In this document: positions 33,228 to 43,001 of the stretch, piece by piece | How positions within the stretch are numbered: the first letter of the stretch is position 1 | Layout of the letters: each line of letters opens with the position of its first letter | Assembly (NCBI RefSeq): GCF_003013715.1 | Contig: NC_072817.1 | Span: 1-64,000, forward strand | Origin: Candidozyma auris | Lineage: Eukaryota; Ascomycota; Pichiomycetes; Serinales; Metschnikowiaceae | Direction: 5' to 3' | DNA: 64,000 bases | The notes under the pieces: model-generated | Told to the model about the DNA's origin: nothing | The model's database searches: none | The model's input: only the letters and a program-made list of their open reading frames with translations | Translations under genes and position numbers: made by a program

Positions 33228-34073
33228 TCAAAGCATATTTTTTACATAGTTCCAGTAATTTGCCCTGATCGGGTCGTAAACCTCAGCCAATTGTGTGTAA
33301 TACGCCGCGGCAAGATCCTTATCACCTGCAGCCTTCTCGATTTCTGCCATCAATTCTAGAGCAAAAGAGCTCTTGATCTCCTTTGCCTTCACATCTGCCA
33401 ATGGCGTGCAGAACTCTCTCAATTCCCTTATGTCTCTGTTGGACTTTCTGTATATCCCTTTCAAATAGTTCCAGCTTGAAGGATTCTGTGGACATATCTC
33501 GATCTTCAGTTTAGCATATTCGATTTCCAGATCAACATTCTTCTGCCAATCTTCAAGACCAAACTTCAAGTAGAATCTATGAGTCCACGCGCTGTTGTTC
33601 CTCAAGTCTGCGTCAAGCATAGATTCCACGAACTGAAGCTCTTCAATGGCCTCGTGAAGCAGGAATCTCTCGACAAACCACTTCCTGTAGGACCAAACGT
33701 GGTGATTTTTGGAGTCCTCCTGGAGCATTTCACTTAGTATCGGATATTCTCTGTGGAAGTCGAACTTTGACGCCAATTCCTCATCTTTCAAGATCTCCTC
33801 GATGATCAATTGTCTGTAGTGCCAAATTTGATAGTTCTTCTCGTTTTCCAACGCCACAAGCTCACACCAGTCAAGCTCTTCGAACAAGTCCCGCTTTATT
33901 GCCTTCACGATGTTAAACCTGTAATGCCATGTTGTATAGTGAGCAGCAAGAAGCTCCAAGGCTTTCTCAGTCAAGGCTAAGGCTTCCTCAGTGTATGTCT
34001 TTTGTTCGAGAAATCCTCGCAACTTCGTCATCACGTCTTTGTACTCCTCAGAGTACATTATGTCGCAGAGCAT
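33228..34073 (-). CDS. RAM2: Protein farnesyl/geranylgeranyltransferase alpha subunit
   Basis: Ram2 is the shared alpha subunit of protein farnesyltransferase (with Ram1) and geranylgeranyltransferase I (with Cdc43), modifying CaaX proteins such as Ras and a-factor. The ORF shows the prenyltransferase alpha repeats: TTWHYRFNIVKAI, NYQIWHYRQLIIEEI, HHVWSYRKWFVERF, NSAWTHRFYLKF and SSWNYLKGI, each with the W-x-x-R/Y helix signature. From the ATG at 34073 it has 281 residues (a frame ten codons longer starts with TTG; Met at 34058 is another option). Known Ram2 proteins have about 20-25 more N-terminal residues with a conserved YDYSDV-type motif, which I cannot find in any frame nearby. A TATA-like CTATAAAA (34118-34111) lies only about 40 bp upstream. 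Confidence 0.9.
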   Translation of the reverse strand: MLCDIMYSEEYKDVMTKLRGFLEQKTYTEEALALTEKALELLAAHYTTWHYRFNIVKAIKRDLFEELDWCELVALENEKNYQIWHYRQLIIEEILKDEELASKFDFHREYPILSEMLQEDSKNHHVWSYRKWFVERFLLHEAIEELQFVESMLDADLRNNSAWTHRFYLKFGLEDWQKNVDLEIEYAKLKIEICPQNPSSWNYLKGIYRKSNRDIRELREFCTPLADVKAKEIKSSFALELMAEIEKAAGDKDLAAAYYTQLAEVYDPIRANYWNYVKNML

Positions 34074-34118
34074 AATGATGCACTGTTGCAAGAGTTGGGA
34101 CAAGCTTGTGTTTTATAG

Positions 34119-35192
34119 TGATCAAAGATGTTTCATAGATACACCCTATTGAGCGTTGCAATGGGACTGCGCGACAATGTCGTGGCTTGGAGAAGGCACT
34201 TACAGCTTGAACGTTTTCTACAATTGCACCGTTGGAGTCAAACGAGAAAAGAAGAAAGAGAAAGATCTTCTTTGTCTCGACGAAACGTGAACAAATTTGT
34301 GGGAATGGCGTGGGTAAATAATCGTTGAGGCGACATTTTCCATCCACGAAATGGCAGCAAAATGATGGCCACAGAAAAAGAAATGCCAATAGGTTGAGCA
34401 ACATTATAGTTTCAGGTTGTGTAAAATCCGGAAATTCATGAAATCGAAAAACAAGGTGTGAACATTGATGGTTCTACGTGGACTAATATTTCAAGCCAGG
34501 TGAAGGGAACTCAAGTGTCCAGAAAAAAAAAAAAAAAAAATAAAAGATAAAACGTACTAGAGAAACCCTAGTATTCTGATAAAGTAAAAAGTTTCAGGTA
34601 TTTCATTCAACTAAATTGGAAGGCTTTACTTCAAAGGTGGTTTCACAGTTGAAAACCAACCAATTTGACAACGAGATTGTGATCTATCAAGGGCACCCTG
34701 ATCATACGCAGAACAACACAACTTCTCACATTCAAGAAACACTCTCAGCTAGAAGACAAATTTAGAAGTTTGAAGCAATATATCCATCGTCAAGCATTTG
34801 TCAATAATGCAAATGGCACCTGTCAAAATGGCTGCGAAAACGGCTAATAGAGCACCAACATAGGCTTACAAACACCTCTTCCATTGCTCTTCTAACTGAT
34901 GTAATGGCTTTTTGAATTGACGTTCACTTCAATGCAGTAATTTGAGTACTCAGAAGATTAGGTGCCTTCTCATTCCAGCTTCTTTGTGTATCCTCAGTGG
35001 GGGTCCCGTTTGGGATCTCTATATAAACAGACATCATCGAATACTCACCAATAAAACACCACCAAAGAGCCCTTAAAGATCTTACTTGCATCCCCGCAAA
35101 AGCAAATATATACTCAATTGGCCACAGTGGTTCTCTTTCTCTACCACCACCATCTCTCATCTGGCCTGTACACTCTACGTAATATCAACTAC
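34119..35192. promoter_or_regulatory. Divergent intergenic region
   Basis: It lies between RAM2 (minus) and the methyltransferase gene (plus). A poly-A tract is near 34524-34541, and one recurrent element TGGCTGCGAAAA is at 34829-34840, about 350 bp before the methyltransferase start. A TATATAAA-type box lies near 35022-35028 (CTATATAAAC). A GTAAGT sequence exists on the minus strand near 34198, but no exon could be matched to it. Confidence 0.45.
34829..34840 (+). promoter_or_regulatory. Recurrent element TGGCTGCGAAAA
   Basis: Exact match, about 350 bp upstream of and in the same orientation as the methyltransferase gene. Confidence 0.6.
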
Positions 35193-36557
35193 ATGGACTC
35201 CTTGTCGGACACCCAGCTTGTTCTTGCAGCCGCTGCGTCGTTTGCGGGAATCTACGGTCTCCTCTCGTTTGTTTTGCCCCACTCCCAAATCCCACTTTTG
35301 CTGGCTGTGTTCGTAGGGTCCAACATGATCTCCAGAACAAGCGTTTTCCAACGAGCAATACGACTGGCAGTAGAGCATCTGCAACGGCGAAGAGTGGCTC
35401 TTTTCAGTGGAGGTGATAGAAATGCTCCTGAGGAGCATCGGAGGTTTGAAGCACTAGCCGGAACGGCGAAAATCGAGTTGCTTTCTGCCATCAAATCTTT
35501 GGACGCTTACCTGAAGCATTGCAAGAACTACAACGCTAGAAGACGCAAGTTGTTCAAGTTGCTTTCGTGGAGGCAGCAGAAGCTATGCGAGGAGGCAGGT
35601 TACTTGCAGAAGTTGAAGCAGATCGATCTTCATATCGATAAGAACCAGAGTGTGTTGCACGATATCATCTACTCTGCTAAGCAGGAGTATGGGCTTATAT
35701 ATCGGGACTTCGGCTTGTTGGATGGCGAAAAGAACTTGCCCAATACCTCAAGCACAAATTATAGAGTGATAGAGGCATTGACCCATTTTGTGAGAGACTG
35801 GACTAGCGACGGTGCAGAAGAGTGTGGCCCACTCTTGAAGTTTGTCAAAGAACAGCTCCTGAAGGTGATCCCAGAAAACGAGGCTGCCGACACCTGCATT
35901 GTTGTTCCTGGCTCGGGCCTTGGCCGTGTTGCCCACGAGATTGCAATTTATAGGGACTATGGTGCTGTTTATGCCGTTGAATTCAGCGGACTTATGCATG
36001 CGTGCAACAAGTTTGTCTATCAACAAAAGAAGGATCACACCAGCATTTTTCCATATATTCATTCGTGCCTGAACTTTGTCACCACAAGGGCTCAGTTCCG
36101 TGAAAGAAGTTTACCTTCTCCTACACAACCGAGCAACTTGCATCTTTGTCTTGATGATTTCCGTTACTTTACTATTCCTGACAAAGAACGTTACAAGAAC
36201 GTTGTGGTTGTGTCTGTCTTCTTCGTGGACACTGCAGAGAACATAATAGATTATCTTGACGTAATCAGTCAACTTACAACGCCGTCAAAACGGAATCCAA
36301 TGAAAAATGGCTACTGGATTAATGTGGGACCCTTGAAGTATGGCACTGCGGCACAGGCCGAGCTCAATGTGGAGGAGATTCAAACTGTGAGAAAGAGAAT
36401 GGGCTGGAAAGATCTTTGCACAGAGAACACATTGGACAGTCGAGAAAAACCAGTGATTGGGTACATTACAGACAAGGAGAGTATGTGGCAGGGATTCTAC
36501 GGGTTGTCCAAATGGACAAGTGCTCAAAATGGCAACGAACGCAAGCATAAAAATTGA
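35193..36557 (+). CDS. Carnosine N-methyltransferase family protein (YNL092W-like)
   Basis: The 454-residue protein starts at the ATG at 35193; the longer frame begins with TTG. It belongs to the N2227/CARNMT1 family of SAM-dependent methyltransferases that methylate carnosine and histidine peptides; the S. cerevisiae member is YNL092W. The SAM-binding core is VVPGSGLGRVAHEIA (PGSGLGR at 239-245) followed by AVEFSGLM, with the later LCLDDFRYF, VVVVSVFFVDTAENIIDYL and the family-typical GYWINVGPLKY near residue 375. A YRDFGLLDGEKNL segment at about 170-182 also fits. Unusually, residues about 8-45 form one or two hydrophobic segments, suggesting membrane attachment not usual in this family. 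Confidence 0.82.
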   Translation: MDSLSDTQLVLAAAASFAGIYGLLSFVLPHSQIPLLLAVFVGSNMISRTSVFQRAIRLAVEHLQRRRVALFSGGDRNAPEEHRRFEALAGTAKIELLSAIKSLDAYLKHCKNYNARRRKLFKLLSWRQQKLCEEAGYLQKLKQIDLHIDKNQSVLHDIIYSAKQEYGLIYRDFGLLDGEKNLPNTSSTNYRVIEALTHFVRDWTSDGAEECGPLLKFVKEQLLKVIPENEAADTCIVVPGSGLGRVAHEIAIYRDYGAVYAVEFSGLMHACNKFVYQQKKDHTSIFPYIHSCLNFVTTRAQFRERSLPSPTQPSNLHLCLDDFRYFTIPDKERYKNVVVVSVFFVDTAENIIDYLDVISQLTTPSKRNPMKNGYWINVGPLKYGTAAQAELNVEEIQTVRKRMGWKDLCTENTLDSREKPVIGYITDKESMWQGFYGLSKWTSAQNGNERKHKN

Positions 36558-36625
36558 TCGCATGAATGTCGTCTTTTTTCTTTTTCTCTCTCTTCTATCT
36601 TACATCATGTCTGTGTTGTCTAGTT

Positions 36626-38014
36626 TCAGGCGATGTTGTTACCTTTGTTGATTTGCAATTTTTTGTCCTCACCTCCACTCACAATGCCAATATCCTTATC
36701 CCAAGCGACGCCAAATACCTTATTCTGGCCCTGTGGAGCGCCCGACTCTCTTTTTATAGTGTACAAGGGCTGGTCAGACCTCACGTCCCATACTCTCACT
36801 GTTCCGTCGTGGGATCCCGACGCAAACATCCGAGGGTTGTTGGGACAAACTGCTAAACTGACAACAAAGTTAGTATGTCCCAAAAGCTTGGTTGTTTGTA
36901 GTTCTGTGGCTCCAGACAGTGCTCTGGGATCGTGGAGGTTGATATGTCTGGCAGAAGAGCCTGTAGCTAGCAAATTAACCTGAGGTAACTGTGCAATAGA
37001 AAGCAAGGAGAATCCCGTGCTTCTTGTGTCTACACACTTAGACGTGACTAAATCCCACGTCTTGACTGTGTGATCCTGGGAAACAGAGTAGGCGACTGTC
37101 AGATCAGTAGAGTCGAAAATCACCCCTTCCACCGGCTGTGAGTGACCTTCCAAAAGCGACAAGGGCGCTCTGTGCTTGACGTTCACATCTTTGAGTGCCA
37201 TTTTCCTCCTTTTTTTTGATGCTGAAGATGCTAATGATGTGCTATTTGCGTATGGCTCAACGGTATTCATGTCCTTAGGGTTTGTCGACCACACACCGAC
37301 AATGTTATCTTGGCCAGCAGAAAGAATGCGGTGACTCTTTTGGTTAACGTCCAACGAAACTACTGGAGCTTTATGGGCATCAAGAATGGCCAATGTCTTT
37401 GCCGACTCGGGCTCATCTTCGGCAATCTCATCCACAGAAGGATCTGCTGCAGTTTTCCACAACCGAAGCTGGCGATCGTTACCAGCAGAAACCACTCTGT
37501 GTGCGTAAATCCACTTCACAGCTCTCACAGGCGCCAGATGGCCCACGTACTGCTTATCCACCTGACCAGACATATTGTATGTTCTGACGATCCCGTCGTA
37601 CGAGCCAGACAAGATTTGGGGGCCATTAATATGGGAGTTGGCAATTGACAGCATGGCAACAGAGTCGTTGTTGATAGTGTCCACTGAAGAAACCCAGTCC
37701 TCGTTGTTGAAGGAAGCCAAAAACGAAGGCGGAAGCACTGCTCGAGTGTACTCTACTCGCAAAAAGGCTTCACTAGACAAGCCGTTTTTGACGAGGTACT
37801 CTTTCAAAGAAGTTCTCAAGAGCTGACCGTCGATCAAGAAATCAAAAGGAACTGGTTTCTTCTCGTCATCCTCTCTGCCCAAAAGGTGGTTGACAATCTC
37901 AGACAATCCGTACCTTTTCAAAGCAGAAGGCACGTATAAGGGAGCATCTGAGACATGAAGCAGTTTATCCTCCTCTTTTGTGAAGAGAGATATCTTCACC
38001 TGATCCTCTGCCAT
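36626..38014 (-). CDS. YTM1: Ribosome-biogenesis WD40 protein Ytm1 (WDR12)
   Basis: Ytm1 works with Erb1 and Nop7 in the nucleolus, maturing the large ribosomal subunit; the ATPase Rea1 removes the complex through the N-terminal domain of Ytm1. The 462-residue length matches yeast Ytm1 (460). Residues 1-100 are the NLE/UBL domain (VKISLFTKEEDKLLHV, LYVPSALKRYGLSEIVNHLL, FDFLIDGQLLRTSL). Seven WD repeats follow, with clear blades such as GSYDGIVRTYN, SAGNDRQLRLW, SVSQDHTVKTWD and ASGSHDGTVRVWD. It is convergent with the methyltransferase gene, 68 bp apart, so the two 3' ends probably overlap. Confidence 0.95.
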   Translation of the reverse strand: MAEDQVKISLFTKEEDKLLHVSDAPLYVPSALKRYGLSEIVNHLLGREDDEKKPVPFDFLIDGQLLRTSLKEYLVKNGLSSEAFLRVEYTRAVLPPSFLASFNNEDWVSSVDTINNDSVAMLSIANSHINGPQILSGSYDGIVRTYNMSGQVDKQYVGHLAPVRAVKWIYAHRVVSAGNDRQLRLWKTAADPSVDEIAEDEPESAKTLAILDAHKAPVVSLDVNQKSHRILSAGQDNIVGVWSTNPKDMNTVEPYANSTSLASSASKKRRKMALKDVNVKHRAPLSLLEGHSQPVEGVIFDSTDLTVAYSVSQDHTVKTWDLVTSKCVDTRSTGFSLLSIAQLPQVNLLATGSSARHINLHDPRALSGATELQTTKLLGHTNFVVSLAVCPNNPRMFASGSHDGTVRVWDVRSDQPLYTIKRESGAPQGQNKVFGVAWDKDIGIVSGGEDKKLQINKGNNIA

Positions 38015-38582
38015 TGTATACTGAGAATGTGGTAAAGTATCGAGATGAGATGAGCATCAGGAAAATTCAGTCCATAGTCGCATATGCAGAGGAGATACCT
38101 AGGGGACTATGAAAGTGGCCCACCTTGAAGGTATTTTTTGAGCAGATAATTATCTTAAGTTGGAGATGAACTGAGAAGTACATTTTGATTTTTTGGTATT
38201 CTTGGTGGTGAGAGCGGTTTGTCAAAGGGCCATCAGCGCAGTGCTAAAGGCTCTACGTGTATGCGAGAAATCCTGGGGGACATGATGAAGACAAAAAAGT
38301 TCTAGGGTTAGAATCAGGAGATGCAATGAATTTGTATTTGTTGAAGACTATGTAGGGTATCTTCAGTTCATTGAAATTCCCGGTTGAGTGTTGTTGAAAC
38401 TAGGTTAGTCCACATGATCAGTGCAGTGACTTCAAAGAGAGCAGTAGTTCAAACATTGAATATGGTCTCATAAATTTGCAATGCCTCAAGTGTTATAGTG
38501 AGGCATTCTATGCGAAGAATGGATACTGAATAAGGCCTGGGAGTGCGTTTGGCGGTTACGTTTACAAGGTTGTTGATAGGAC

Positions 38583-38592
38583 TGGCTGCAAA
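38583..38592 (+). promoter_or_regulatory. Recurrent element TGGCTGCAAA
   Basis: Ten-base match, about 570 bp upstream of YTM1. Confidence 0.45.
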
Positions 38593-38816
38593 TTCTTGCA
38601 GAGACTAATGAAGTAGCCACGGAAGAGTTGCACTTATGAAGCTATGAGAGTCGATTCATTGTTACATACTTAGCCACGATATCTCAAAACTCGGCCTTTA
38701 AACCAAGTTCAATTTTTGTCTACTCGTGACTTGAGGAGTCGATTAAAGTGTCATCATTACACGCAACCTTGATATCGTTTGTGCCTTCAAACTAACAATA
38801 CGAAAGTTCGTGTCCT

Positions 38817-39029
38817 TCAGCTTCTAAACCGCCATAGCGCTCCCACGGTCCGAAACCCAACACCCATGCCTTTCTTGGTGCGTGTTCCTCTAATATGAGT
38901 GATTGCGTCTGACTTGTCGTAGATGCGATAGTCCCACGAGCACTGCTTATTAAAAAGAGTAGCGACAAAACGCTTGAAGCGTCTCCAGCGGCGCTTTCTG
39001 GTTATTCGAGGAGGTGGAAGAGAACGCAT
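38817..39029 (-). CDS. Possible small basic protein (70 residues)
   Basis: Weakly supported. From the ATG at 39029 the frame encodes a very basic 70-residue peptide (MRSLPPPRITRKRRWRRFKR, then SWDYRIYDKSD and an end in LWRFRS). It has no in-frame CTG and uses codons like real genes nearby. Tryptophan-rich and arginine-rich ends look non-random, but I recognise no family. It fills part of an otherwise large gap between YTM1 and GUA1. Longer in-frame starts give a hydrophobic extension that looks less credible. Confidence 0.35.
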   Translation of the reverse strand: MRSLPPPRITRKRRWRRFKRFVATLFNKQCSWDYRIYDKSDAITHIRGTRTKKGMGVGFRTVGALWRFRS

Positions 39030-39409
39030 TGGATTTTCTTGTAAGGTTTCGACTGAGCTGATTGTTGTGTTGGCAGTCGTTAAAATTGTGTAAAAGAGGA
39101 TGTGGTGCAAAAGGAAACGCGAGAAGGGTTTGCCAAAGAAGAAAAAGACGAAAGTGGTTGGAATTGAAGTCTCGAAGTAAGGAGCAGAAAGAAATGAAGG
39201 AAGCTTTGTTCCGATAGTTGTGCAACACAGATTCGCTGGTGACATTAAAAGAATCAAAGATGATGAATAATCGAGAGAAGTAATCCAGCCAAATATGGAA
39301 ATTGTTGAGAAGGAACCTCAATTGGATTCTTCCAAAAAGGTCAATTCAATTCTGTCGTACACTGTAGCAATTGAGCGTCGTTTTTGGAGATTCAAGGCTC
39401 TTTGTTAAA

Positions 39410-39420
39410 TGGCTGCAAAA
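39410..39420 (+). promoter_or_regulatory. Recurrent element TGGCTGCAAAA
   Basis: Exact 11-base match (A variant), about 640 bp upstream of GUA1 and in the same orientation. Confidence 0.55.
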
Positions 39421-39784
39421 CGCTATACTGGGTCTAACAAGCTCAGTGACAGCATAACGAAACATGGAGCACTTAACACAATGAGCGTACCAACGACCCT
39501 AAAATAGATACTACCTCATTTAATGTCCTGGTTGGCGTTGTGAGTAATAATGATCAGCACAAACAGCACGATTTCCTCAGCGAAACCACCAACGTCAACC
39601 TCCTACAATATTCGCCCGACTTCAAAAAATCCAGTATCAACCAGCCAGAATACCTTCAAAAGCAGTTCGACGAGTCGATTTCTCTTCTTTATATACGTTC
39701 TCCCACGCTTACCCTTCAATTCCCCTCTACAGTGTGTTCCTCGGGGAGCCGCGGAAGAGATTATAGATTACCAATTAAGCAGCT

Positions 39785-39790
39785 TGACTC
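39785..39790 (+). promoter_or_regulatory. TGACTC site upstream of GUA1
   Basis: TGACTC is the core site of Gcn4 and Bas1, which activate purine and amino-acid synthesis genes in yeasts. Six bases alone are weak evidence; the gene context makes it plausible. Confidence 0.35.
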
Positions 39791-40061
39791 TGGCCAGCAT
39801 AAGCACCTCCTGCTAGGAGAACCCAAACACACACTAATAGCACAAAAAGCGATATAAATAGCGGTGATTTCCCTTCAAAACATCTCGTTTTGGTTTCTTC
39901 CTCCGTCCCTACTTTTTCTTCCTCCCCACCTTCTTCACCTCTTCGTCCTTGGGCGCACCTCATCGCCCATCGCACATCGCACAAATTTTAGAAGATCTCA
40001 AACCTACACATTCAACTTCCTTCTTCTAAAACTCACCAACACACTCAGTATCAACGCTACG

Positions 40062-41648
40062 ATGTCTGTGCCCGACGTGCCCGTGGAAGTGTCCAAGGTG
40101 TTCGACACCATTCTTGTGCTTGATTTTGGCTCGCAGTACTCCCACCTCATCACCAGAAGGTTGAGAGAGTTCAACGTGTACGCTGAGATGTTGCCATGCA
40201 CCCAGAAGATCAGCGAATTGTCGTGGAAGCCCAAGGGTGTAATCTTGTCGGGCGGTCCTTACTCCGTTTATGCTGAAGACGCTCCTCACGTGGACCACGA
40301 TGTATTCAAGCTTGATGTCCCCATCTTGGGCATTTGCTATGGTATGCAAGAGTTGGCATGGATCAACGGTAAGGGCGTGGGCAGAGGCGACAAGAGAGAG
40401 TATGGTCCAGCCACTTTGAACGTGGAGGACCAGGAATGTCCTCTCTTTAAGGGCGTCGACCACTCTCAGGTGTGGATGTCCCACGGTGACAAGTTGCACG
40501 CCTTGCCCACTGGGTTCAAGACTGTAGCCACGTCGGAGAATTCTCCTTTCTGTGCCATCCGTCACGAGAAAGACCCCATTTTCGGTATCCAGTTCCACCC
40601 CGAGGTGACCCACTCCGTCAACGGTAAGTTGGTTCTTAAGAACTTTGCCTTAGATATTTGTAAGGCTAACGCCAACTGGTCGATGGAAAACTTCGTCGAC
40701 ACTGAGATTGCCAGAATTCAGAAGTTAGTTGGTCCTACCGCTGAGGTGATTGGTGCCGTCTCTGGTGGTGTTGACTCCACTGTGGGCGCCAAGATTATGA
40801 AGGAGGCCATTGGCGACCGTTTCCATGCCATTTACGTCGACAACGGTGTGATGAGAAAGAACGAGACTGAGACTGTTTACAAGACCTTGACTGAAGGCTT
40901 GGGTATCAACTTGACTGTCGTGGACGCCAGCGAGTTGTTCTTGAGCAGATTGAAGGGTGTCACCGACCCTGAGAAGAAGAGAAAGATCATTGGCAATACT
41001 TTCATCCATGTTTTCGAGGATGAGGCCGCCAAGATTAAGCCTGCTTCTGGCCAGTCCATCGAGTTCTTGTTGCAAGGTACCTTGTACCCTGATGTGATTG
41101 AGTCCATCTCTTTCAAGGGTCCATCTCAAACCATTAAGACTCACCACAACGTCGGTGGCTTATTGGAGGACATGAAACTCAAGTTGATTGAGCCATTGAG
41201 AGAGTTGTTTAAGGACGAAGTTCGTCATTTGGGTGAACTCTTGGGTGTTCCTCACGACCTTGTGTGGAGACACCCATTCCCTGGTCCAGGACTCGCTATC
41301 AGAGTTTTGGGTGAGGTCACGAAGGAGCAGGTTGCTATTGCCAGAGAGGCCGACGCTATCTTCATCGAGGAAATCAAGAAGGCTGGCTTGTACAAGCAGA
41401 TTTCCCAGGCTTTCGCTGCTCTTTTGCCTGTTAAGTCTGTAGGTGTCATGGGTGACCAGAGAACTTACGAGCAAGTGATTGCTTTGAGAGCCATCGAAAC
41501 AGTGGACTTCATGACCGCTGACTGGTTTGTGTTTGAAGCCGCTTTCCTCAAGAAGGTCGCTTCTAGAATCGTCAATGAGGTTGACGGCGTAGCCCGTGTC
41601 ACCTACGACATCACCTCCAAGCCACCTGCCACTGTCGAGTGGGAATAG
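40062..41648 (+). CDS. GUA1: GMP synthase (glutamine-hydrolysing)
   Basis: Gua1 makes GMP from XMP, ATP and glutamine, the last step of guanine nucleotide synthesis, in the cytosol. The start at 40062 gives 528 residues (S. cerevisiae 525); the frame is open 66 codons further upstream, but that part is pyrimidine-rich leader. The class I amidotransferase domain has Cys92 in GICYGMQE and QFHPEV with His179 and Glu181. The PP-loop is SGGVDS at 234-239, and the C-terminal dimerisation domain carries [12 protein letters not shown] and ends [16 protein letters not shown] found no in-frame CTG in the gene, the pattern expected of a conserved gene in a CTG-Ser yeast. Confidence 0.97.
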   Translation: MSVPDVPVEVSKVFDTILVLDFGSQYSHLITRRLREFNVYAEMLPCTQKISELSWKPKGVILSGGPYSVYAEDAPHVDHDVFKLDVPILGICYGMQELAWINGKGVGRGDKREYGPATLNVEDQECPLFKGVDHSQVWMSHGDKLHALPTGFKTVATSENSPFCAIRHEKDPIFGIQFHPEVTHSVNGKLVLKNFALDICKANANWSMENFVDTEIARIQKLVGPTAEVIGAVSGGVDSTVGAKIMKEAIGDRFHAIYVDNGVMRKNETETVYKTLTEGLGINLTVVDASELFLSRLKGVTDPEKKRKIIGNTFIHVFEDEAAKIKPASGQSIEFLLQGTLYPDVIESISFKGPSQTIKTHHNVGGLLEDMKLKLIEPLRELFKDEVRHLGELLGVPHDLVWRHPFPGPGLAIRVLGEVTKEQVAIAREADAIFIEEIKKAGLYKQISQAFAALLPVKSVGVMGDQRTYEQVIALRAIETVDFMTADWFVFEAAFLKKVASRIVNEVDGVARVTYDITSKPPATVEWE

Positions 41649-41923
41649 ACGTTTGTAGACGATCAAAAATGTGTATTAGTATAAAGTAAAGAAACAAAGA
41701 TTGCATCGAGAACTGCTGAATGTAGGAGGGCAATTAGCATCTTTCTAAGTAGCGTCTCTGGACCAGTAGTCGTATTAATCTAGAATCAGCGGTTGTCTTT
41801 CGCAACCTCTCAAATTTCACGTCAGTGTTATCGCCACGCCACGAGCCAAGCACAAATATAAAATGCACAATTTTGATGATTAGACACCATTGATACTAAG
41901 ATAGAGGTCTCCAATCGAGATCG

Positions 41924-42304
41924 TCAACTCTTCCCCGCAAAACTGGCCTGTCGAAGGACCGTGGCTATAAGCATATCGTTATCGTGAGAAACACTTAGTA
42001 GAAACACATCCTTAGCGCCATCAGTACCAATGCTTGGTTTCTTCCCCACACTGTACTTGTACCACTTGTTGAACTCGAACGTCTTCTGATCGCTCTCGTC
42101 TAGGGTCTTGAACACTGCTTCCTTCGCTGCCCAAGAGCCTGCTAGGTATCTAGCCGCCGCCTCGCTTCTTAGGTCTCTGAACTTGGCCAATTCACGTGGA
42201 TGGAGAATTCGTTGACATAGTCGGTCCGAAAAAGGTTTTCCTTTTGCTAGGAGCCTGCTAAACCGCAGGATGTGCACGATATCGACCCCCAACCCCAAGA
42301 TCAT
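41924..42304 (-). CDS. PPT2: Mitochondrial holo-acyl-carrier-protein synthase (phosphopantetheinyl transferase)
   Basis: Ppt2 attaches phosphopantetheine from CoA to the mitochondrial acyl carrier protein, needed for lipoate and mitochondrial fatty-acid synthesis. From the ATG at 42304 the product has 126 residues, the size of bacterial AcpS and shorter than S. cerevisiae Ppt2 (173). The AcpS signature is present: GLGVDIVHILRF with metal-binding Asp8, the FSDRLCQRILHPRELAKF helix, RYLAGSWAAKEAVFKTL with Glu62, and a late LLSVSHDNDMLIATVL strand matching the usual SISHD. The frame stays open 63 codons upstream without resemblance to the family. No mitochondrial leader precedes Met1, so targeting may use the upstream part or be internal. 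Confidence 0.85.
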   Translation of the reverse strand: MILGLGVDIVHILRFSRLLAKGKPFSDRLCQRILHPRELAKFRDLRSEAAARYLAGSWAAKEAVFKTLDESDQKTFEFNKWYKYSVGKKPSIGTDGAKDVFLLSVSHDNDMLIATVLRQASFAGKS

Positions 42305-42506
42305 TGGAAGTTTATTGCATTCGCACGACAGGACCAAAGTATGGAACGAGAATGGAGTGTTAGAATAGACTAGACAATTTCGATAATGGTTTGTAATGGC
42401 TTTCACTAATGTATTGAAGCTGACGTTGTAATGATTGTATATAATTGTATTAAGTATCGATGTAAGTTCTTCACCATTATTTGCTGCTCCCACTACAGAA
42501 CTGCCA

Positions 42507-42517
42507 TTTTGCAGCCA
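42507..42517 (-). promoter_or_regulatory. Recurrent element TGGCTGCAAAA
   Basis: Exact 11-base match, about 203 bp upstream of PPT2 and in the same orientation. Confidence 0.6.
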
Positions 42518-42990
42518 TTTTACTTTGGGATTGCGAAAGAGACGAACAGTACAAGGTCATTGCCCAAATCAGGTTTTTTTTTTTTTTTTTTTTTTGAAAA
42601 GTCTCTGAATTTGAAATTTTGAATTCTGATATCTGATCAGGGTCAGTAATTGGCCTACTTTGTCAGATGCAAAATAGTGTTTAATTTATAGTACACCAGG
42701 ATGCGTTCCTTTCGAGCACCACCATTCTTCGAAGACGTCTTACAAGCTCCACATGCCTTGGATTGGGTATTGAAGGTATGATAACTTGAGCCTTGGACTT
42801 CCATTGACATGGGATTGTTATTTGGATTGACTTGTAGGGCAATCTTGAAACTCTTCGTCTGAGCTCACAACCAACTCGGTTCCATTGTCTAGTGGAGATG
42901 TGAGTGTTTCTAGTCTGAGATTTAGTGCTTTTATAGAATTGAGCAAAAGAAGGTTTTACGCTTCTTTACCATGATTTGGCAGTTGGCTTA

Positions 42991-43001
42991 TGGCTGCAAA
43001 A
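42991..43001 (+). promoter_or_regulatory. Recurrent element TGGCTGCAAAA
   Basis: Exact 11-base match, about 620 bp upstream of FSF1. Confidence 0.55.

Larger units (their letters stand above)
38015..40061. promoter_or_regulatory. Divergent region between YTM1 and GUA1
   Basis: About 2 kb carrying both promoters and a small possible ORF. Recurrent elements lie at 38583-38592 and 39410-39420. A TGACTC (Gcn4/Bas1-type) hexamer at 39785-39790 is about 275 bp before GUA1. The GUA1 leader is a long pyrimidine-rich tract, as in highly expressed yeast genes. Confidence 0.5.

Noticed and set aside
34048..34404. 5' exon of RAM2 in the overlapping 118-codon frame
   Set aside because: Its translation does not resemble any Ram2 N-terminus, and no branch site lies between a GTAAGT and the main frame.
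39864..40061. N-terminal extension of GUA1 by 66 codons
   Set aside because: The extension is translated pyrimidine-rich leader; the 528-residue form matches known GMP synthases from Met1.
40026..40613. A 195-codon antisense frame in GUA1
   Set aside because: Shadow frame of a highly conserved gene with strong codon bias.
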